DNA from: JABSOG01 sp041583135
GTDB taxonomy: Bacteria; Pseudomonadota; Gammaproteobacteria; Enterobacterales; Alteromonadaceae
Length of the DNA stretch: 64,000 nt
Direction: 5' to 3'
Assembly: GCA_041583135.1 (NCBI GenBank)
Contig: JBFHGJ010000010.1
Coordinates: forward strand, 1 to 64,000
Both the position numbers and the translations under genes were made by a program. Of this stretch, positions 34,107 to 43,646 are shown in pieces. Position 1 is the first letter of the stretch; every line of letters begins with the position of its first letter. A model generated the notes under the pieces. It was not told the DNA's origin. It ran no database searches and was given only the letters and a program-made list of their open reading frames with translations.

Positions 34107-35225
34107 CTATGCCCCTTGTCCTAACCATTTTGTCGCAATGGTGATCATCACCTTACAACCTTTATCTGTGTTGCCGATACTCAGCTCGCCATGCCATTGT
34201 TGCAGTCGTTCTGCTATGCCCTTAAGACCAAAACCTTTGTTTTGATTGGCTTTGATGCCTATGCCGTTATCAATATAGTTCAGTTGCAACCCTTTTTCAT
34301 CAACGAGGATGGCAGCACTTACCTTGGTTGCATTGGCGTGTTTAAGTACATTGGTGGTCAACTCTTTTATCATCAGCGCCAGCTCTTTGTTGAGCTGCTC
34401 ATCGATGTTCAACTCACTGAGCTGGTAGTCAAAGTCGATGTCGTTACTTTGTAGCAGGTATTTGGTTGCGGCCAGCTCTGCCTTGATGTCTGCCGAGCGA
34501 AAGCCGCTGACCACTTCGCGTACTTGAGATAGCGCGTCGCGCGAGAGGTTCTCCAGCTCTTTGACTTCTTGTTTGGCCCTTTGTGGGTCACGGTCTATCA
34601 GTTTACCGGCAAGGTCGGCTTTTAAGGTCAGCACCGAGAACGTGTGGCCGATGAGGTCGTGTAGATCTCTGGCAATGCGTTCGCGCTCGGCGGTTTGTGC
34701 CAGTTGTCGAACCTCTTGTTGAGACAGGTCCAGCGCTTTGTTTTTCTTATCGATTTCAAATTGATAGATGTTCATAAAGCCGATAAAGGTGCTAAAAACG
34801 ATGGCGGGCAGATAGAAATATGGACTGAGCTTAAACCAGTAGGATAGGGTAACCACCCATAAAAGTAACAATGCAATACCAGCGATGGCTTTTTTGGGTG
34901 AGCCTAAGCGACAGCAAAATGCACCGACATAGACAAAGAAGACACTGGCGCCTTGGGTCAGCAAGGTCATGATTGAGGCATGTAGGGCCATGAGAATGAG
35001 ATAGTATTTCACCTGTACTTGGCTGATCCAAAACAGCCTAAAATACAAAAACAAGAAAACCACCACGCCGAGCAACATCAGTGGATACTGATACGGCTCG
35101 CGGCTATTGGCAAAAAAGCTGACGAAGAAGAAAAACAGGTAAATTAGCCAAGCATAGGGGGAGTAGCGATAGCGCTGTTTTGGTGGTAGCAACAAGGTAT
35201 CGAGTTTTTTAAAATAGCGTTTCAT
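34107..35225 (-). CDS. DesK-like membrane sensor histidine kinase (HisKA_3)
   Basis: This 372-aa kinase has five to six predicted membrane helices in residues about 20-155 with short loops and no periplasmic domain, as in the thermosensor DesK, followed by a coiled coil (about 155-180). The HisKA_3 dimerisation domain carries ERERIARDLHDLIGHTFSVL, with phospho-accepting His in RDLHD. The HATPase domain has the N-box segment LTTNVLKHANAT, DNGIGI and GFGLKGIAERL. It probably responds to membrane state and phosphorylates the LuxR-type regulator downstream. It belongs to a four-gene set: ABC ATPase, ABC permease, kinase, regulator. Confidence 0.93.
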   Translation of the reverse strand: MKRYFKKLDTLLLPPKQRYRYSPYAWLIYLFFFFVSFFANSREPYQYPLMLLGVVVFLFLYFRLFWISQVQVKYYLILMALHASIMTLLTQGASVFFVYVGAFCCRLGSPKKAIAGIALLLLWVVTLSYWFKLSPYFYLPAIVFSTFIGFMNIYQFEIDKKNKALDLSQQEVRQLAQTAERERIARDLHDLIGHTFSVLTLKADLAGKLIDRDPQRAKQEVKELENLSRDALSQVREVVSGFRSADIKAELAATKYLLQSNDIDFDYQLSELNIDEQLNKELALMIKELTTNVLKHANATKVSAAILVDEKGLQLNYIDNGIGIKANQNKGFGLKGIAERLQQWHGELSIGNTDKGCKVMITIATKWLGQGA

Positions 35226-35329
35226 GACAACGGCTTATTGATTGACGGAGGTGACTATTGGCATTAGATGATTGTTTGGCGGCTGGGTCAATCGTTTTAT
35301 CCGGCCGCCAAGCCAAACCTCTTGTGTGG

Positions 35330-36076
35330 TTATTTGTCTTCTTTGTTGTAGGCTTTTAATGCCAAGAACAAAAAGACGAGGGTAAAGGCCAGCAAAAAGC
35401 CAAGGTGATACCATAGGCTACCACCTAAGTCTCCGCCGACAACTTTGTGTGCCAGTTGAGATAAATGATACGGTGGTAAGAAGTTGGCAGCCAATTGCAT
35501 ATTGGGGCCAAAAAAGTTGATGGGCACCCACAGTCCGGATAGAAATGACATCGGTAAATAGATGAGATTAACCACCGCAGGTGCGCTTGACGATTTTAAA
35601 TAAAGCCCCAGTGTCATGCCAAAGGCGCAAAACGGCAAGCTTCCGGCAAACAACACGGCAGCTAACAGTAACCATTGGCTCAGCTCAAATCTGACCCCGG
35701 CAAAGACGGCGGCTATCAAAAACAGTGAGGCGATGACCACCAGAGAAAACGCCAAGCTTACCCCCATTCGTGCGACCAAGTAGGCACTGGCAGGCATTGG
35801 CGAAGCCTCTTTGACATCAAACCAGCCTTGACCTCGTTCTACCGCAATGCCGACGCCAAATGAAAATAGCGCCGGGCCAATCACACCAAAAGTGCCGTAG
35901 CTGGCGAGCATATAGGTGGGGGCGTTGACGCCGCCAACATGAAACATAATGCCAAAAAAGATATAGAACATTAACGGAAACAATAAACTGGGAATGGCAA
36001 ATCCAGGTGAGCGTAATAAGCGCGTTGTTTCCATTTGGGTTTCCATGCGATAGATGTTCAGCAGTTGCGCATTCAT
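35330..36076 (-). CDS. ABC-2 type transporter permease
   Basis: This 248-aa integral membrane protein has six predicted helices in the ABC-2 pattern: an amphipathic start (LNIYRMETQMETTRLLRSPG), then FAIPSLLFPLMFYIFFGIMF, GTFGVIGPALFSFGVGIAVERGQGW, SLAFSLVVIASLFLIAAVF, and the conserved MSFLSGLWVPINFF before the final helices. The start ATG at 36076 overlaps the region of the ATPase stop (TGATATG, one base between) and its AGGAG ribosome site lies inside the ATPase gene, so the two are coupled. With the ATPase it forms a homodimeric exporter of the DrrAB/YvfRS kind; the substrate is unknown. Confidence 0.92.
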   Translation of the reverse strand: MNAQLLNIYRMETQMETTRLLRSPGFAIPSLLFPLMFYIFFGIMFHVGGVNAPTYMLASYGTFGVIGPALFSFGVGIAVERGQGWFDVKEASPMPASAYLVARMGVSLAFSLVVIASLFLIAAVFAGVRFELSQWLLLAAVLFAGSLPFCAFGMTLGLYLKSSSAPAVVNLIYLPMSFLSGLWVPINFFGPNMQLAANFLPPYHLSQLAHKVVGGDLGGSLWYHLGFLLAFTLVFLFLALKAYNKEDK

Positions 36077-36077
36077 A

Positions 36078-36968
36078 TCAGGCTCCTAGGTTTTCTGTCA
36101 GGGTGAGAAACGCATCTTCAAGGGCTGCGCCGCTGATGCTCAGGTCAATCGGCTCGCGGCTTTGAGCGAGCAATGTACGTAGGGTATCGGTAGGGCTTGA
36201 GCTGTGCAGCTCGAAATATTTTCCGCTGGTGCGCACGGCTTTGACACTGGGCAGTGTCGCTAAGGAAGCGCTGTCAAATTCGCCGCTGAAGCGAATGACT
36301 TTGCTGCTGACTTGCGCTTTGATCTCGGCATTGGCTCCGGCAATGATCACTTTACCGTGGTTGATAACGGCAATGCGATCTGACAGGGCGTCGGCTTCTT
36401 CAAGGTAATGAGTGGTCAGTACCACCGCAGTGCCTTTGGCGCGTAGCTCGCCGATGGCTTGCCATAAACCACGTCTGGCTTCAATGTCCATCGCAACGCT
36501 CGGTTCATCTAAAAACAACAGTTTTGGGTTGCCGCAAATGGCCAAAGCAAACAACAAGCGCTGTTTTTGCCCACCCGAGAGGTTTTTGCTGTATTGCTCC
36601 TGTATATCGTTCAATCCCGCATAGTTGAGCACCTGCTCGTAAGGCATGGGTTTGGGATAGTAGCTCATGAACAGTTTAATGTGCTCTTTGACTTTGAGCA
36701 TATCCGGCAAAGCTGCCACTTGCAGCATGGTGCCGATATGACGCTTGGCTTTGGCGCTACCGGGTTTTTCACCAAACAGACGAATGTCGCCGGCGCTGAG
36801 ACTGAGCCGTCCAAGCATTAGGTTGATTAAGGTGGTTTTGCCGGCGCCGTTGGGGCCAAGTATTCCAAGGACTTCTCCGGCATTGAGAGTTAGGTCGATG
36901 CCATTTAGCGCGACTTGATCGCCGTACTTTTTGGTTACACCGGTTAATGTGGCAATGGCTTGTGTCAT
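36078..36968 (-). CDS. ABC transporter ATP-binding protein
   Basis: This 296-aa protein starts at ATG 36968 (MTQAIATLTGVTKKYG); an upstream ATG at 37001 has no ribosome site. The nucleotide-binding domain is complete: Walker A GILGPNGAGKTTLI, Q-loop TMLQVAALP, signature NLSGGQKQRLLFAL, Walker B LLFLDEPSVAMD and switch His in LTTHYLEEADAL. The ~80-residue C-terminal extension is of the DrrA kind. It is the first gene of the exporter/two-component set (36968 down to 33486). The family powers export of drugs, lipids or peptides; here the kinase-regulator pair suggests induction by membrane stress or the exported compound. Confidence 0.94.
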   Translation of the reverse strand: MTQAIATLTGVTKKYGDQVALNGIDLTLNAGEVLGILGPNGAGKTTLINLMLGRLSLSAGDIRLFGEKPGSAKAKRHIGTMLQVAALPDMLKVKEHIKLFMSYYPKPMPYEQVLNYAGLNDIQEQYSKNLSGGQKQRLLFALAICGNPKLLFLDEPSVAMDIEARRGLWQAIGELRAKGTAVVLTTHYLEEADALSDRIAVINHGKVIIAGANAEIKAQVSSKVIRFSGEFDSASLATLPSVKAVRTSGKYFELHSSSPTDTLRTLLAQSREPIDLSISGAALEDAFLTLTENLGA

Positions 36969-37121
36969 GTGATCTTCGCTTATCAGTTTCGATGCAACCA
37001 TTGTGCGAAAAAGACAAGCTAAAAGCCGGTGAAAATTGTCATCAATAGGATATGACTTTTGTCATCAATGTGGATTAGGCCCTAAGCAGATGCCGGGCCT
37101 AAAGAAATATGATTAACCTGT

Positions 37122-37158
37122 GCTTCACGTAAGGAAGGGTCGTAGAGCACAGCTATTT
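37122..37158 (-). repeat. 37-bp dispersed repeat, copy 2
   Basis: This is the reverse complement of 4956-4992 with one mismatch. It starts 10 bp after the slyD stop codon, in the 3' flank, in the opposite orientation to copy 1. Confidence 0.85.
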
Positions 37159-37167
37159 TCAGGTTAT

Positions 37168-37653
37168 TTAGTGGTGGTGACCACCAACGCCATGAGCATG
37201 ACCATGGTCGAGTTCTTCTTGAGTGGCGTCGCGTACGTCGCTGATGTCGATATCGAAGGTGACGGTTTTACCCGCGAATGGGTGGTTGGTGTCAACGGTC
37301 GCCATAAACTTGCCGACTTTGACGACGGTTACTTGGCGTTGACCTTGCTCGGTATGAACAACGGCAACCATGCCTTTTTTCCACTTGGTGGCGCCTTGAA
37401 GATGCTTGACCGGTACGCGTTGCTGTGCATTTTCAACGACTTCACCAAAAGCGTCGGCAGGCGCTAAAGTGACGTTGATTTTTTCGCCCTTGGCTTTGCC
37501 TTCGAGTGCGCTTTTCAGACCCGGCAGAATATGGCTGTTGTCACCGTGTAGGTAGGCAATCGGATCCATGCCTTCGTTAGACTCGAGTACTTCGCCGTTG
37601 TCGTCTTTTAATGTGTAGTGAAACTGAACAACCTTTTTGTCCGCAATGTTCAT
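37168..37653 (-). CDS. slyD: FKBP-type peptidyl-prolyl isomerase, SlyD type
   Basis: This 161-aa cytosolic protein starts at ATG 37653 behind AGGGG. SlyD features are KVVQFHYTLKDDNGEVLESN, PIAYLHGDNSHILPGLKSAL, an inserted flap (IF domain, about 70-125) with DAFGEV and VPVKHLQG, VDTNHPFAGKTVTFDIDI, and a metal-binding tail DHGHAHGVGGHHH with seven His. It catalyses proline isomerisation and acts as a chaperone; in E. coli the tail delivers nickel for hydrogenase maturation. The tail is shorter and lacks the Cys residues of the E. coli protein (196 aa). It is monocistronic, with a dispersed repeat just downstream. Confidence 0.93.
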   Translation of the reverse strand: MNIADKKVVQFHYTLKDDNGEVLESNEGMDPIAYLHGDNSHILPGLKSALEGKAKGEKINVTLAPADAFGEVVENAQQRVPVKHLQGATKWKKGMVAVVHTEQGQRQVTVVKVGKFMATVDTNHPFAGKTVTFDIDISDVRDATQEELDHGHAHGVGGHHH

Positions 37654-37805
37654 GTCAAACCCCTAAATTGGCTTAATCTGTTATTTTAGCGAGCTATTGT
37701 AGCAGCGGATCTGGCAATGCGCACCTGTTTGCTGTCAACTGGTGCCGGGTGTCGCCAAAGGCGCGCCGGTGTACTGTTACCGGGGCCTCTGGCGGGCAGG
37801 AGGGG

Positions 37806-39626
37806 TTATAAGAACGACAAGTCGTCGGCGTCTATCTGCATTAACGATTTAGGGTCGGCCATCATGGTCTTCGCCAGCGATTTGGTGCGTGGGAAGATGC
37901 GCTCAAAGTAAAACTCGGCGGTTTTGACCTTGGCTTTGTAAAACGCTTTATCGCCTTCGCCTTTGGTGAGTTTTTCGTTGGCGGTTTGCGCCATTTTGGC
38001 AAACATGTAGGCCATAAAGATGTAACCGGAATACATCAGGTAATCTACCGAAGCACTGCCGAGTACATCACGGTCTTTTTTGGTTTTAAGCGCCAAACGC
38101 AAGGTGTACTGTTGCCACAGGGCGACCTCTTTACTCAAAGGCCAGACAAATTTGTGCATCCGTTTTTTCTGCGCGTTGTCAGAAACAATGGAGTGGTCTT
38201 TACAAAATACTAAGATCTCTTTGGCGAAGGCTTTTAGGGTTTTACCACGGCCAAGTAAGATTTTTCGTCCGAGTAAATCAAGCCCCTGTATCCCGGTTGT
38301 ACCTTCGTATAGGGTAGAGATCCGGGCATCGCGAACGATTTGTTCCATGCCCCATTCTTTGATGTAGCCATGACCGCCAAAGACCTGCAATCCTAAATTG
38401 GCTGCTTCATATCCGGTTTCAGTTAAGAACGCTTTGAGAATTGGGGTGATAAAACCCAGCCTGTCTTCGGCTTCGGCGCGTTCATGCTCTGTTGCCGCGT
38501 ATTCCATTTCATCGACAATTTGAGAGGCGTAATAAATCATCGCCCTACCACCTTCGGCAATGGCTTTTTGCGTTAGTAGCATTCTTCTGACATCCGGATG
38601 AACGATGATAGGATCTGCCACCTGATCAGGCGCTTTGGTGCCGCTTAATGAACGCATCGACATGCGCTCTTTGGCGTAGGCAAGGGCGTTTTGATATGAC
38701 AGTTCGGCGCTACAGACACCTTGCAGTGCGGTGCCGACACGAGCGGTGTTCATAAAGGTGAACATGCACTCCAGTCCTTTGTTGACAGGCCCTATCAATT
38801 CGCCTTTGGCGTTGTCGAAGTTCAGGACGGCGGTGGCTGAACCATTGATGCCCATCTTGTGCTCTAACGAGCCACATTCGACGTTATTATTCTCGCCCAC
38901 CGAACCGTCGGGATTGATGGTGTTGCGCGGTACAATAAACAGTGAAATACCTTTGGTGCCTTCTGGCGCGTCGGGTAATCTGGCGAGCACGATATGGATG
39001 ATGTTGTCGGTGAGATCATGATCGCCCGCCGAAATAAAAATCTTCGAGCCGCTGATCTCATAGCTGCCATCGTCACAAGGAACTGCCTTGGTGCGAATTT
39101 GGCCTAAATCGGTGCCACAATGGGCTTCGGTCAAACACATAGTACCAGACCAGCTACCTTCGGTCAGGTTGGGCATGTAACGTTCTTTTTGTTCGTCGCT
39201 GCCGTGTTTAATGATGGTGTTCATTGCACCTAAGCTTAGGCCGGGGTACATCGCCCATGCCCAGTTCGCCGTCCCCATCAGCTCAGAGCGGATCACGCCG
39301 ATGGATTGCGGTAATCCTTGGCCGCCATATTCCAAAGGGTGTGCCAATCCTTGCCAGCCGCCTTCAACCATTTCCTGATAGGCTTGCTTGAACCCCTTAG
39401 GGGTGGTGACTTTGCCGTCCTGTAGCTTACAGCCTTCGGCATCGCCACTTTGATAGAGCGGGGCCAGTTCGTTTTCGCAGAATTTGGCGCATTCGCTGAT
39501 GACAACATCTACCAGATCCGGGGTGGCCTCGGCAAAATCAGGATATTTGGCGTAGTGACCAAAGTGGTCAAATACGTCTTCAATGAGAAATTTAATATCG
39601 GCAATTGGGGCTTTAAATTGCGGCAT
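37806..39626 (-). CDS. Acyl-CoA dehydrogenase (long form, with acyl-CoA dehydrogenase C-terminal extension)
   Basis: This 606-aa flavoenzyme starts at ATG 39626 with AGGT upstream. Features in order are an N-terminal helical domain with FCENELAPLYQ and the region GGWQGLAHPLEYGGQGLP, the FAD/substrate motif GTMCLTEAHCGTDLG, SGSKIFISAGDHDLTDNI, EHKMGINGSATAVLNFD, the helical domain with QVFGGHGYIKEWGMEQIVRDAR, and the catalytic-Glu motif LYEGTTGIQ. The ~130-residue C-terminal extension is usual for the ~600-aa subfamily that includes DmdC (methylmercaptopropionyl-CoA dehydrogenase) and medium/long-chain dehydrogenases of marine bacteria. The exact acyl substrate cannot be read from sequence. 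It stands alone with no other beta-oxidation gene beside it. Confidence 0.92.
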   Translation of the reverse strand: MPQFKAPIADIKFLIEDVFDHFGHYAKYPDFAEATPDLVDVVISECAKFCENELAPLYQSGDAEGCKLQDGKVTTPKGFKQAYQEMVEGGWQGLAHPLEYGGQGLPQSIGVIRSELMGTANWAWAMYPGLSLGAMNTIIKHGSDEQKERYMPNLTEGSWSGTMCLTEAHCGTDLGQIRTKAVPCDDGSYEISGSKIFISAGDHDLTDNIIHIVLARLPDAPEGTKGISLFIVPRNTINPDGSVGENNNVECGSLEHKMGINGSATAVLNFDNAKGELIGPVNKGLECMFTFMNTARVGTALQGVCSAELSYQNALAYAKERMSMRSLSGTKAPDQVADPIIVHPDVRRMLLTQKAIAEGGRAMIYYASQIVDEMEYAATEHERAEAEDRLGFITPILKAFLTETGYEAANLGLQVFGGHGYIKEWGMEQIVRDARISTLYEGTTGIQGLDLLGRKILLGRGKTLKAFAKEILVFCKDHSIVSDNAQKKRMHKFVWPLSKEVALWQQYTLRLALKTKKDRDVLGSASVDYLMYSGYIFMAYMFAKMAQTANEKLTKGEGDKAFYKAKVKTAEFYFERIFPRTKSLAKTMMADPKSLMQIDADDLSFL

Positions 39627-39716
39627 AATAGGTTACCTGTAACAGATCAGATGCGTTTGATTCTGGCAGAAAAAGTCGCATAATTCAACTGGTCGGATGT
39701 GTTTTGTTAATATAGC

Positions 39717-39746
39717 TCAATCCCCGATGATAAGCGGGGATTGAGA
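39717..39746 (-). terminator. Hairpin after the GGDEF gene
   Basis: Perfect 11-bp arms CTCAATCCCCG / CGGGGATTGAG with an 8-nt loop lie 6 bp after the stop codon at 39752. The tail on the minus strand (CTATATTAAC) is only weakly U-rich. Confidence 0.65.
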
Positions 39747-39751
39747 TGTGG

Positions 39752-41050
39752 TTATATGATTTCAAGGCGATTACGTCCACCGGATTTGGCGTGATAAAGC
39801 GCCTTATCTGCTTGTGCCAACAAGGCTTTTGTGCTGCCGATGGGCTGTTGCGACAGGCTATGATCACAACTGGCGACACCGATGCTGACGGTGACGATTT
39901 GAAATTCTGAAGCGCGGTGTTCGATATTGAGTTGGCGCACGGCATTAAGCATATTTTCGGCCACTTTAACCGCCCCGCTCTGATGACAATCGGGCAAGAT
40001 GGCGACAAATTCTTCGCCGCCGTAGCGACTGACAGAATCGACGCCCCGTGACAGTGCGCCGTTAAGGGCTTTGGCGACCAGTTTGAGGCAGGAGTCGCCT
40101 TCTTGGTGACCATAGCAGTCGTTGTAGGCTTTGAAGTAATCGACATCGACAAACAGCAGGGATATGCCTTGTAGGTTACGTTTGCAATGTTGCCAACTCT
40201 GCTCTAGCAGGATCTCAAAATAACGGCGATTGTGAATATTGGTGAGCGGATCGGTTTCGCTGAGCTGGTGGAGTTGGTCGATTTCATGGCGATACAGGCT
40301 GATATCTTGTATGACCACCACGTAGCTTGGCTCTTTGGTGAACATTTCTCGGATATTGACATCAACCGGGACTTTTTTATCGTCGGCCCTGACGCCGCAC
40401 GGATAGCGCCACCAAGGATGGTTGTCCTGATGATGCATCAAGATCTCAAGAAATGCCGATGGCTCACCGTCGAAGTTGAAGATCTCGGCAATGTGCTTTT
40501 GGCAAAGTGCCTGTTGGCAATAGCCCAATAGATGCTCAGTTGCCGGATTGGCCGACTGGATAAAGCCTTCTTTATCGATAACCACAATACAGTCGGTGAT
40601 GTTATTGATCACCGCCCTGATTTGCTCGGCTTGGCGCCTTTCAACCTGCAACAGATGCTGAATTCTTAAATGGGCTTGCACTCTGGCCAACGTTTCAAGC
40701 TGTTGCACCGGTTTGGTGATGTAGTCTACTGCGCCACACTCAAATCCTTTGACGATATCGGCTTGTTCGGCTTTGGCGGTGACAAAAATCACCGGCACGT
40801 CTTTGGCGCTCGGCAGCTGTTTGATGCGGGTAATGGTGGCAAAGCCATCGAGTCCGGGCATCATGACATCGAGTAAAATAAGGTCGGGCGTAATACGGTT
40901 GAGTAACTCCAATGCCTTTTCGCCGGAGGTTGCCAGTAAGACCTTATAGCCCTCCGGTTCTAAAATATTGCGCAGTAAAGTGAGGTTAGCCGGAGTGTCA
41001 TCGACGACCATGATCACCGGATTGAGGTGGTTCACGCTACGAGCCTGCAT
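39752..41050 (-). CDS. Response regulator with PAS and GGDEF diguanylate cyclase domains
   Basis: This 432-aa protein starts at ATG 41050, 14 bp inside the 3' end of the hybrid kinase gene, so the pair is translationally linked. Receiver (about 12-130): MVVDDTPAN, Asp in LILLDVMMPGLDG, Lys in YITKPVQQ. A PAS domain (about 145-260) follows with ITDCIVVIDKEGFIQSANPATEHLLGY. GGDEF (about 270-430): DPLTNIHNRRYFE, DVDYFKAYND and active-site RYGGEEFVAILPD, an intact GGEEF. No I-site RxxD is evident at the usual place. It should make cyclic di-GMP when phosphorylated by the kinase upstream. Confidence 0.93.
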   Translation of the reverse strand: MQARSVNHLNPVIMVVDDTPANLTLLRNILEPEGYKVLLATSGEKALELLNRITPDLILLDVMMPGLDGFATITRIKQLPSAKDVPVIFVTAKAEQADIVKGFECGAVDYITKPVQQLETLARVQAHLRIQHLLQVERRQAEQIRAVINNITDCIVVIDKEGFIQSANPATEHLLGYCQQALCQKHIAEIFNFDGEPSAFLEILMHHQDNHPWWRYPCGVRADDKKVPVDVNIREMFTKEPSYVVVIQDISLYRHEIDQLHQLSETDPLTNIHNRRYFEILLEQSWQHCKRNLQGISLLFVDVDYFKAYNDCYGHQEGDSCLKLVAKALNGALSRGVDSVSRYGGEEFVAILPDCHQSGAVKVAENMLNAVRQLNIEHRASEFQIVTVSIGVASCDHSLSQQPIGSTKALLAQADKALYHAKSGGRNRLEII

Positions 41051-43442
41051 GAGCACTGTCTCTGACCAGTTTCAACATGGCGTCAAATTCGTAATTTTCC
41101 AACAACATCAACAAGCGGTGGCTAAACATGGCTTCTTGATCCCCTATAAGCGATATTTTCTCAAGATTGACTTCGATCTCTTGTACGTCACTGAGTTCAA
41201 TGCTACCGACCAGCTCATCATAATATTGCAGCGGAATATTCAGCTGGTTTAAATCGAGCGTACTGTCGAGTATAGACACTTTGCTGGGGGTTTGCCTACT
41301 GTCGGCAACAGTATCTATTTTTAAAATGTTGGCGATGCTGGCAAAAACGGTTTCGAGATAAAAGGGCTTGGCAATAAAGTCGGCAAATCCTGCCTCGATC
41401 AGGGCGACTTTTTCGCGATTGAGCACGGAGGCCGTTACGGCGATACAGGGTGGGGCTTGATCGCCGTACAGTCGCTTTATTTCACTTAGTGCTTGTTTGC
41501 CATCCATGATAGGCATGGCGATATCCATAAATACGATGCCGGGCATTTTACGTTTGATTTGAGCCAGTGCCTGCATGCCGTTTTCGGCAAAGGCGACATC
41601 GAATCCCATATCGTCCAGTAGATGAAACAGCAGTTCACGATTATCTTGGCTATCATCAACCACTAAGGCCAATTTGCCCGCAACGCTCGGCATCTTTACT
41701 GTCTTTGGCTTGCTTTGCTGGCGGTAGTAGGTGCCATGCTCACTCGGCGGCAACATTAAGGTGAAATAAAAACAGCTGCCTTGGCCTTCACTGGACTCGA
41801 CGGCAATTTCCCCGCCCATCAATTCGACCTGACTTTTGCTGATCACCAGCCCAAGACCACTACCGCCTTTCTTTTTGCCCTGTGCATCTTGAACAAAAGG
41901 GTGAAACAGCTTTTTCAGCTGCGATGCGCTGATGCCCGGTCCACTATCGCTGACTTCAAAGCGATAGCTGTGTTGCGGCACTTGTTCGACTGTAAATGTC
42001 ACTTTGCCTTGGTCGGTAAACTTGACCGCATTGCCGATTAAGTTGATCAGGACCTGACGTAATTTTTTGTCATCTCCTTTAACCCTTGTATTGTCTTTAA
42101 GATCACAGTGGATATGCCATTCGATGTTTTTATCATTACAGCGAAAGACAAACAGTTCGTTGAGACTGGCAATCAGCTCTCTGAGGTCGAAGTCTTGAAT
42201 GTCGGCCTGCATCGCACCTGTTTCTATTTTCGTTAGGTCGAGAATGTCGTTGATCAATGCCATCAAATGGGTGCCAGCCTGATTGATGGTGTGGAGAAAG
42301 TGACTTTGTTTGGCGCTGAGGTTGCTGTCTTTGCCGAGTAGCTGGGCATAGCCCAAAATGGCATTCATCGGGGTGCGGATTTCATGTGACATGTTGGCTA
42401 AAAACACCGATTTGGCGCTATTGGCCGATTCCGATTGGCGTTTGGCGGCATTGAGTTCACTCAGTAGTCTCTGATTGTCTTGGCGCATCTGCTTAAAGGC
42501 TCGGCTCAAATCCCCGAGTTCGTTCTCAGGGGTCAGCAACGGTACCTCCCGGTCTTCACCCTTGGCGTGTGCCTTCATGGCGGAGATCAATTGCCCGATG
42601 GGCTTTAACAGCCGTTTTAGCATCAAATGGGTGAGCAACAGCATGGCAATACAGAGTATGGCGACAAAGAATACGATATGGTTATTTAGCGCAAGTAGCG
42701 AGCGTCTTTGTTGTTGATTGTTTTGCTGTATTTCAAAGGAGTCATAGATACTGAGGCTGTTATCAACTTTATCGGGTAGTGGATAGTTGAAAACCAGAGT
42801 GTCCCAGCCTTGTGGCGATATATCGGGGTTGAGGGCGACAACCGCGCCATCGGGATTTGACGGCAATAAGACCAGACGAAGGTCTAGGGCACTTTCCAAG
42901 CGTGTCATAAAGTCGCGATCGAGGCGGATCCCTACTGCGACATATCCGATGTGTTGATTGGCAAGGTTCTTAATAATATTGAAGCTGAGAATGAAAGGAT
43001 GGTTATCAAAGCGGACAAAGCTTGACCATTGTTCTACGGCCGGTTTTTGCTTTGAAAGCCAAGCCATAACCGGCTCATGGCTGATGTCGTCACCATAGCG
43101 AAACTCATCGGCTGAGCGGGCGAGCACGATATTGTGATTATCGATAAAAATAATGCTGCCGATAGCGGAGAAAATGAGTGACTTAGTGTAGAGCTTATCT
43201 AAATCGTGCTGTTCTATTGCCTTTATCACATCTATGTTTTTCGACAGTGCGCTGGCGATCTCTCTGGTTTTTTCCAGTTCATCGTTAAGCTCCAAGGTGA
43301 TGCTGGTGGATTTTTTGCTGAGTTTTTCCATGATGCCTGCATCGATTCTACGCAACAGGTCATTGATTTGAAGAAGGCTAAAGGTCAGGGTGACGACCAG
43401 CGGTAATAAGGTGATCACCACTAATGTCGATTTGAGTCTCAT
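41037..43442 (-). CDS. Membrane hybrid sensor histidine kinase
   Basis: This 801-aa kinase has TM1 (about 5-24), a ~225-residue periplasmic sensor (30-252) of Cache/CHASE-like character with IIFIDNHNIVLARS and HIGYVAVGIRLDRDF, TM2 (about 255-275), HAMP (about 276-330, LLKPIGQLI and ENELGDLSRAFKQM), and HisKA with His353 (MSHEIRTPMNAILGYAQLL). The HATPase follows with NLIGNAVKFT, SDSGPGIS and GSGLGLVIS, then a receiver with LVVDDSQDN, Asp in VFMDIAMPIMDG and Lys in FIAKPFYLE. A ~90-residue C-terminal tail follows, perhaps a degenerate phosphotransfer helix bundle. It is coupled to the downstream receiver-PAS-GGDEF protein, its probable partner. Confidence 0.93.
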   Translation of the reverse strand: MRLKSTLVVITLLPLVVTLTFSLLQINDLLRRIDAGIMEKLSKKSTSITLELNDELEKTREIASALSKNIDVIKAIEQHDLDKLYTKSLIFSAIGSIIFIDNHNIVLARSADEFRYGDDISHEPVMAWLSKQKPAVEQWSSFVRFDNHPFILSFNIIKNLANQHIGYVAVGIRLDRDFMTRLESALDLRLVLLPSNPDGAVVALNPDISPQGWDTLVFNYPLPDKVDNSLSIYDSFEIQQNNQQQRRSLLALNNHIVFFVAILCIAMLLLTHLMLKRLLKPIGQLISAMKAHAKGEDREVPLLTPENELGDLSRAFKQMRQDNQRLLSELNAAKRQSESANSAKSVFLANMSHEIRTPMNAILGYAQLLGKDSNLSAKQSHFLHTINQAGTHLMALINDILDLTKIETGAMQADIQDFDLRELIASLNELFVFRCNDKNIEWHIHCDLKDNTRVKGDDKKLRQVLINLIGNAVKFTDQGKVTFTVEQVPQHSYRFEVSDSGPGISASQLKKLFHPFVQDAQGKKKGGSGLGLVISKSQVELMGGEIAVESSEGQGSCFYFTLMLPPSEHGTYYRQQSKPKTVKMPSVAGKLALVVDDSQDNRELLFHLLDDMGFDVAFAENGMQALAQIKRKMPGIVFMDIAMPIMDGKQALSEIKRLYGDQAPPCIAVTASVLNREKVALIEAGFADFIAKPFYLETVFASIANILKIDTVADSRQTPSKVSILDSTLDLNQLNIPLQYYDELVGSIELSDVQEIEVNLEKISLIGDQEAMFSHRLLMLLENYEFDAMLKLVRDSAHAGS

Positions 43443-43558
43443 CGCGGTTCTGCTTATCTCTGAGTGTGACAGATGTGCCGGATGTTTGGCTAAACATCTC
43501 GACTATCATACTGAAAGCCTAGGTTAGCCATAGTGAATTTTCAAATTCGTCGCTGTAT

Positions 43559-43621
43559 GGCCAAGCGCCGGTAACAAGGGGTTATGTCGTTAGCCCATTG
43601 CGACCGGATATTGGCTTGGCC
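43559..43621. repeat. Imperfect inverted repeat in intergenic region
   Basis: Outer arms GGCCAAGC (43559-43566) and GCTTGGCC (43614-43621) are perfect; inner CCGGT/ACCGG (43568-43572, 43603-43607) can pair as well. It lies downstream of the small peptide gene and upstream of the hybrid kinase gene. It may act as a terminator or be another dispersed element. Confidence 0.45.
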
Positions 43622-43646
43622 GAGATTAGAGGGTTAGTGCCTATGG

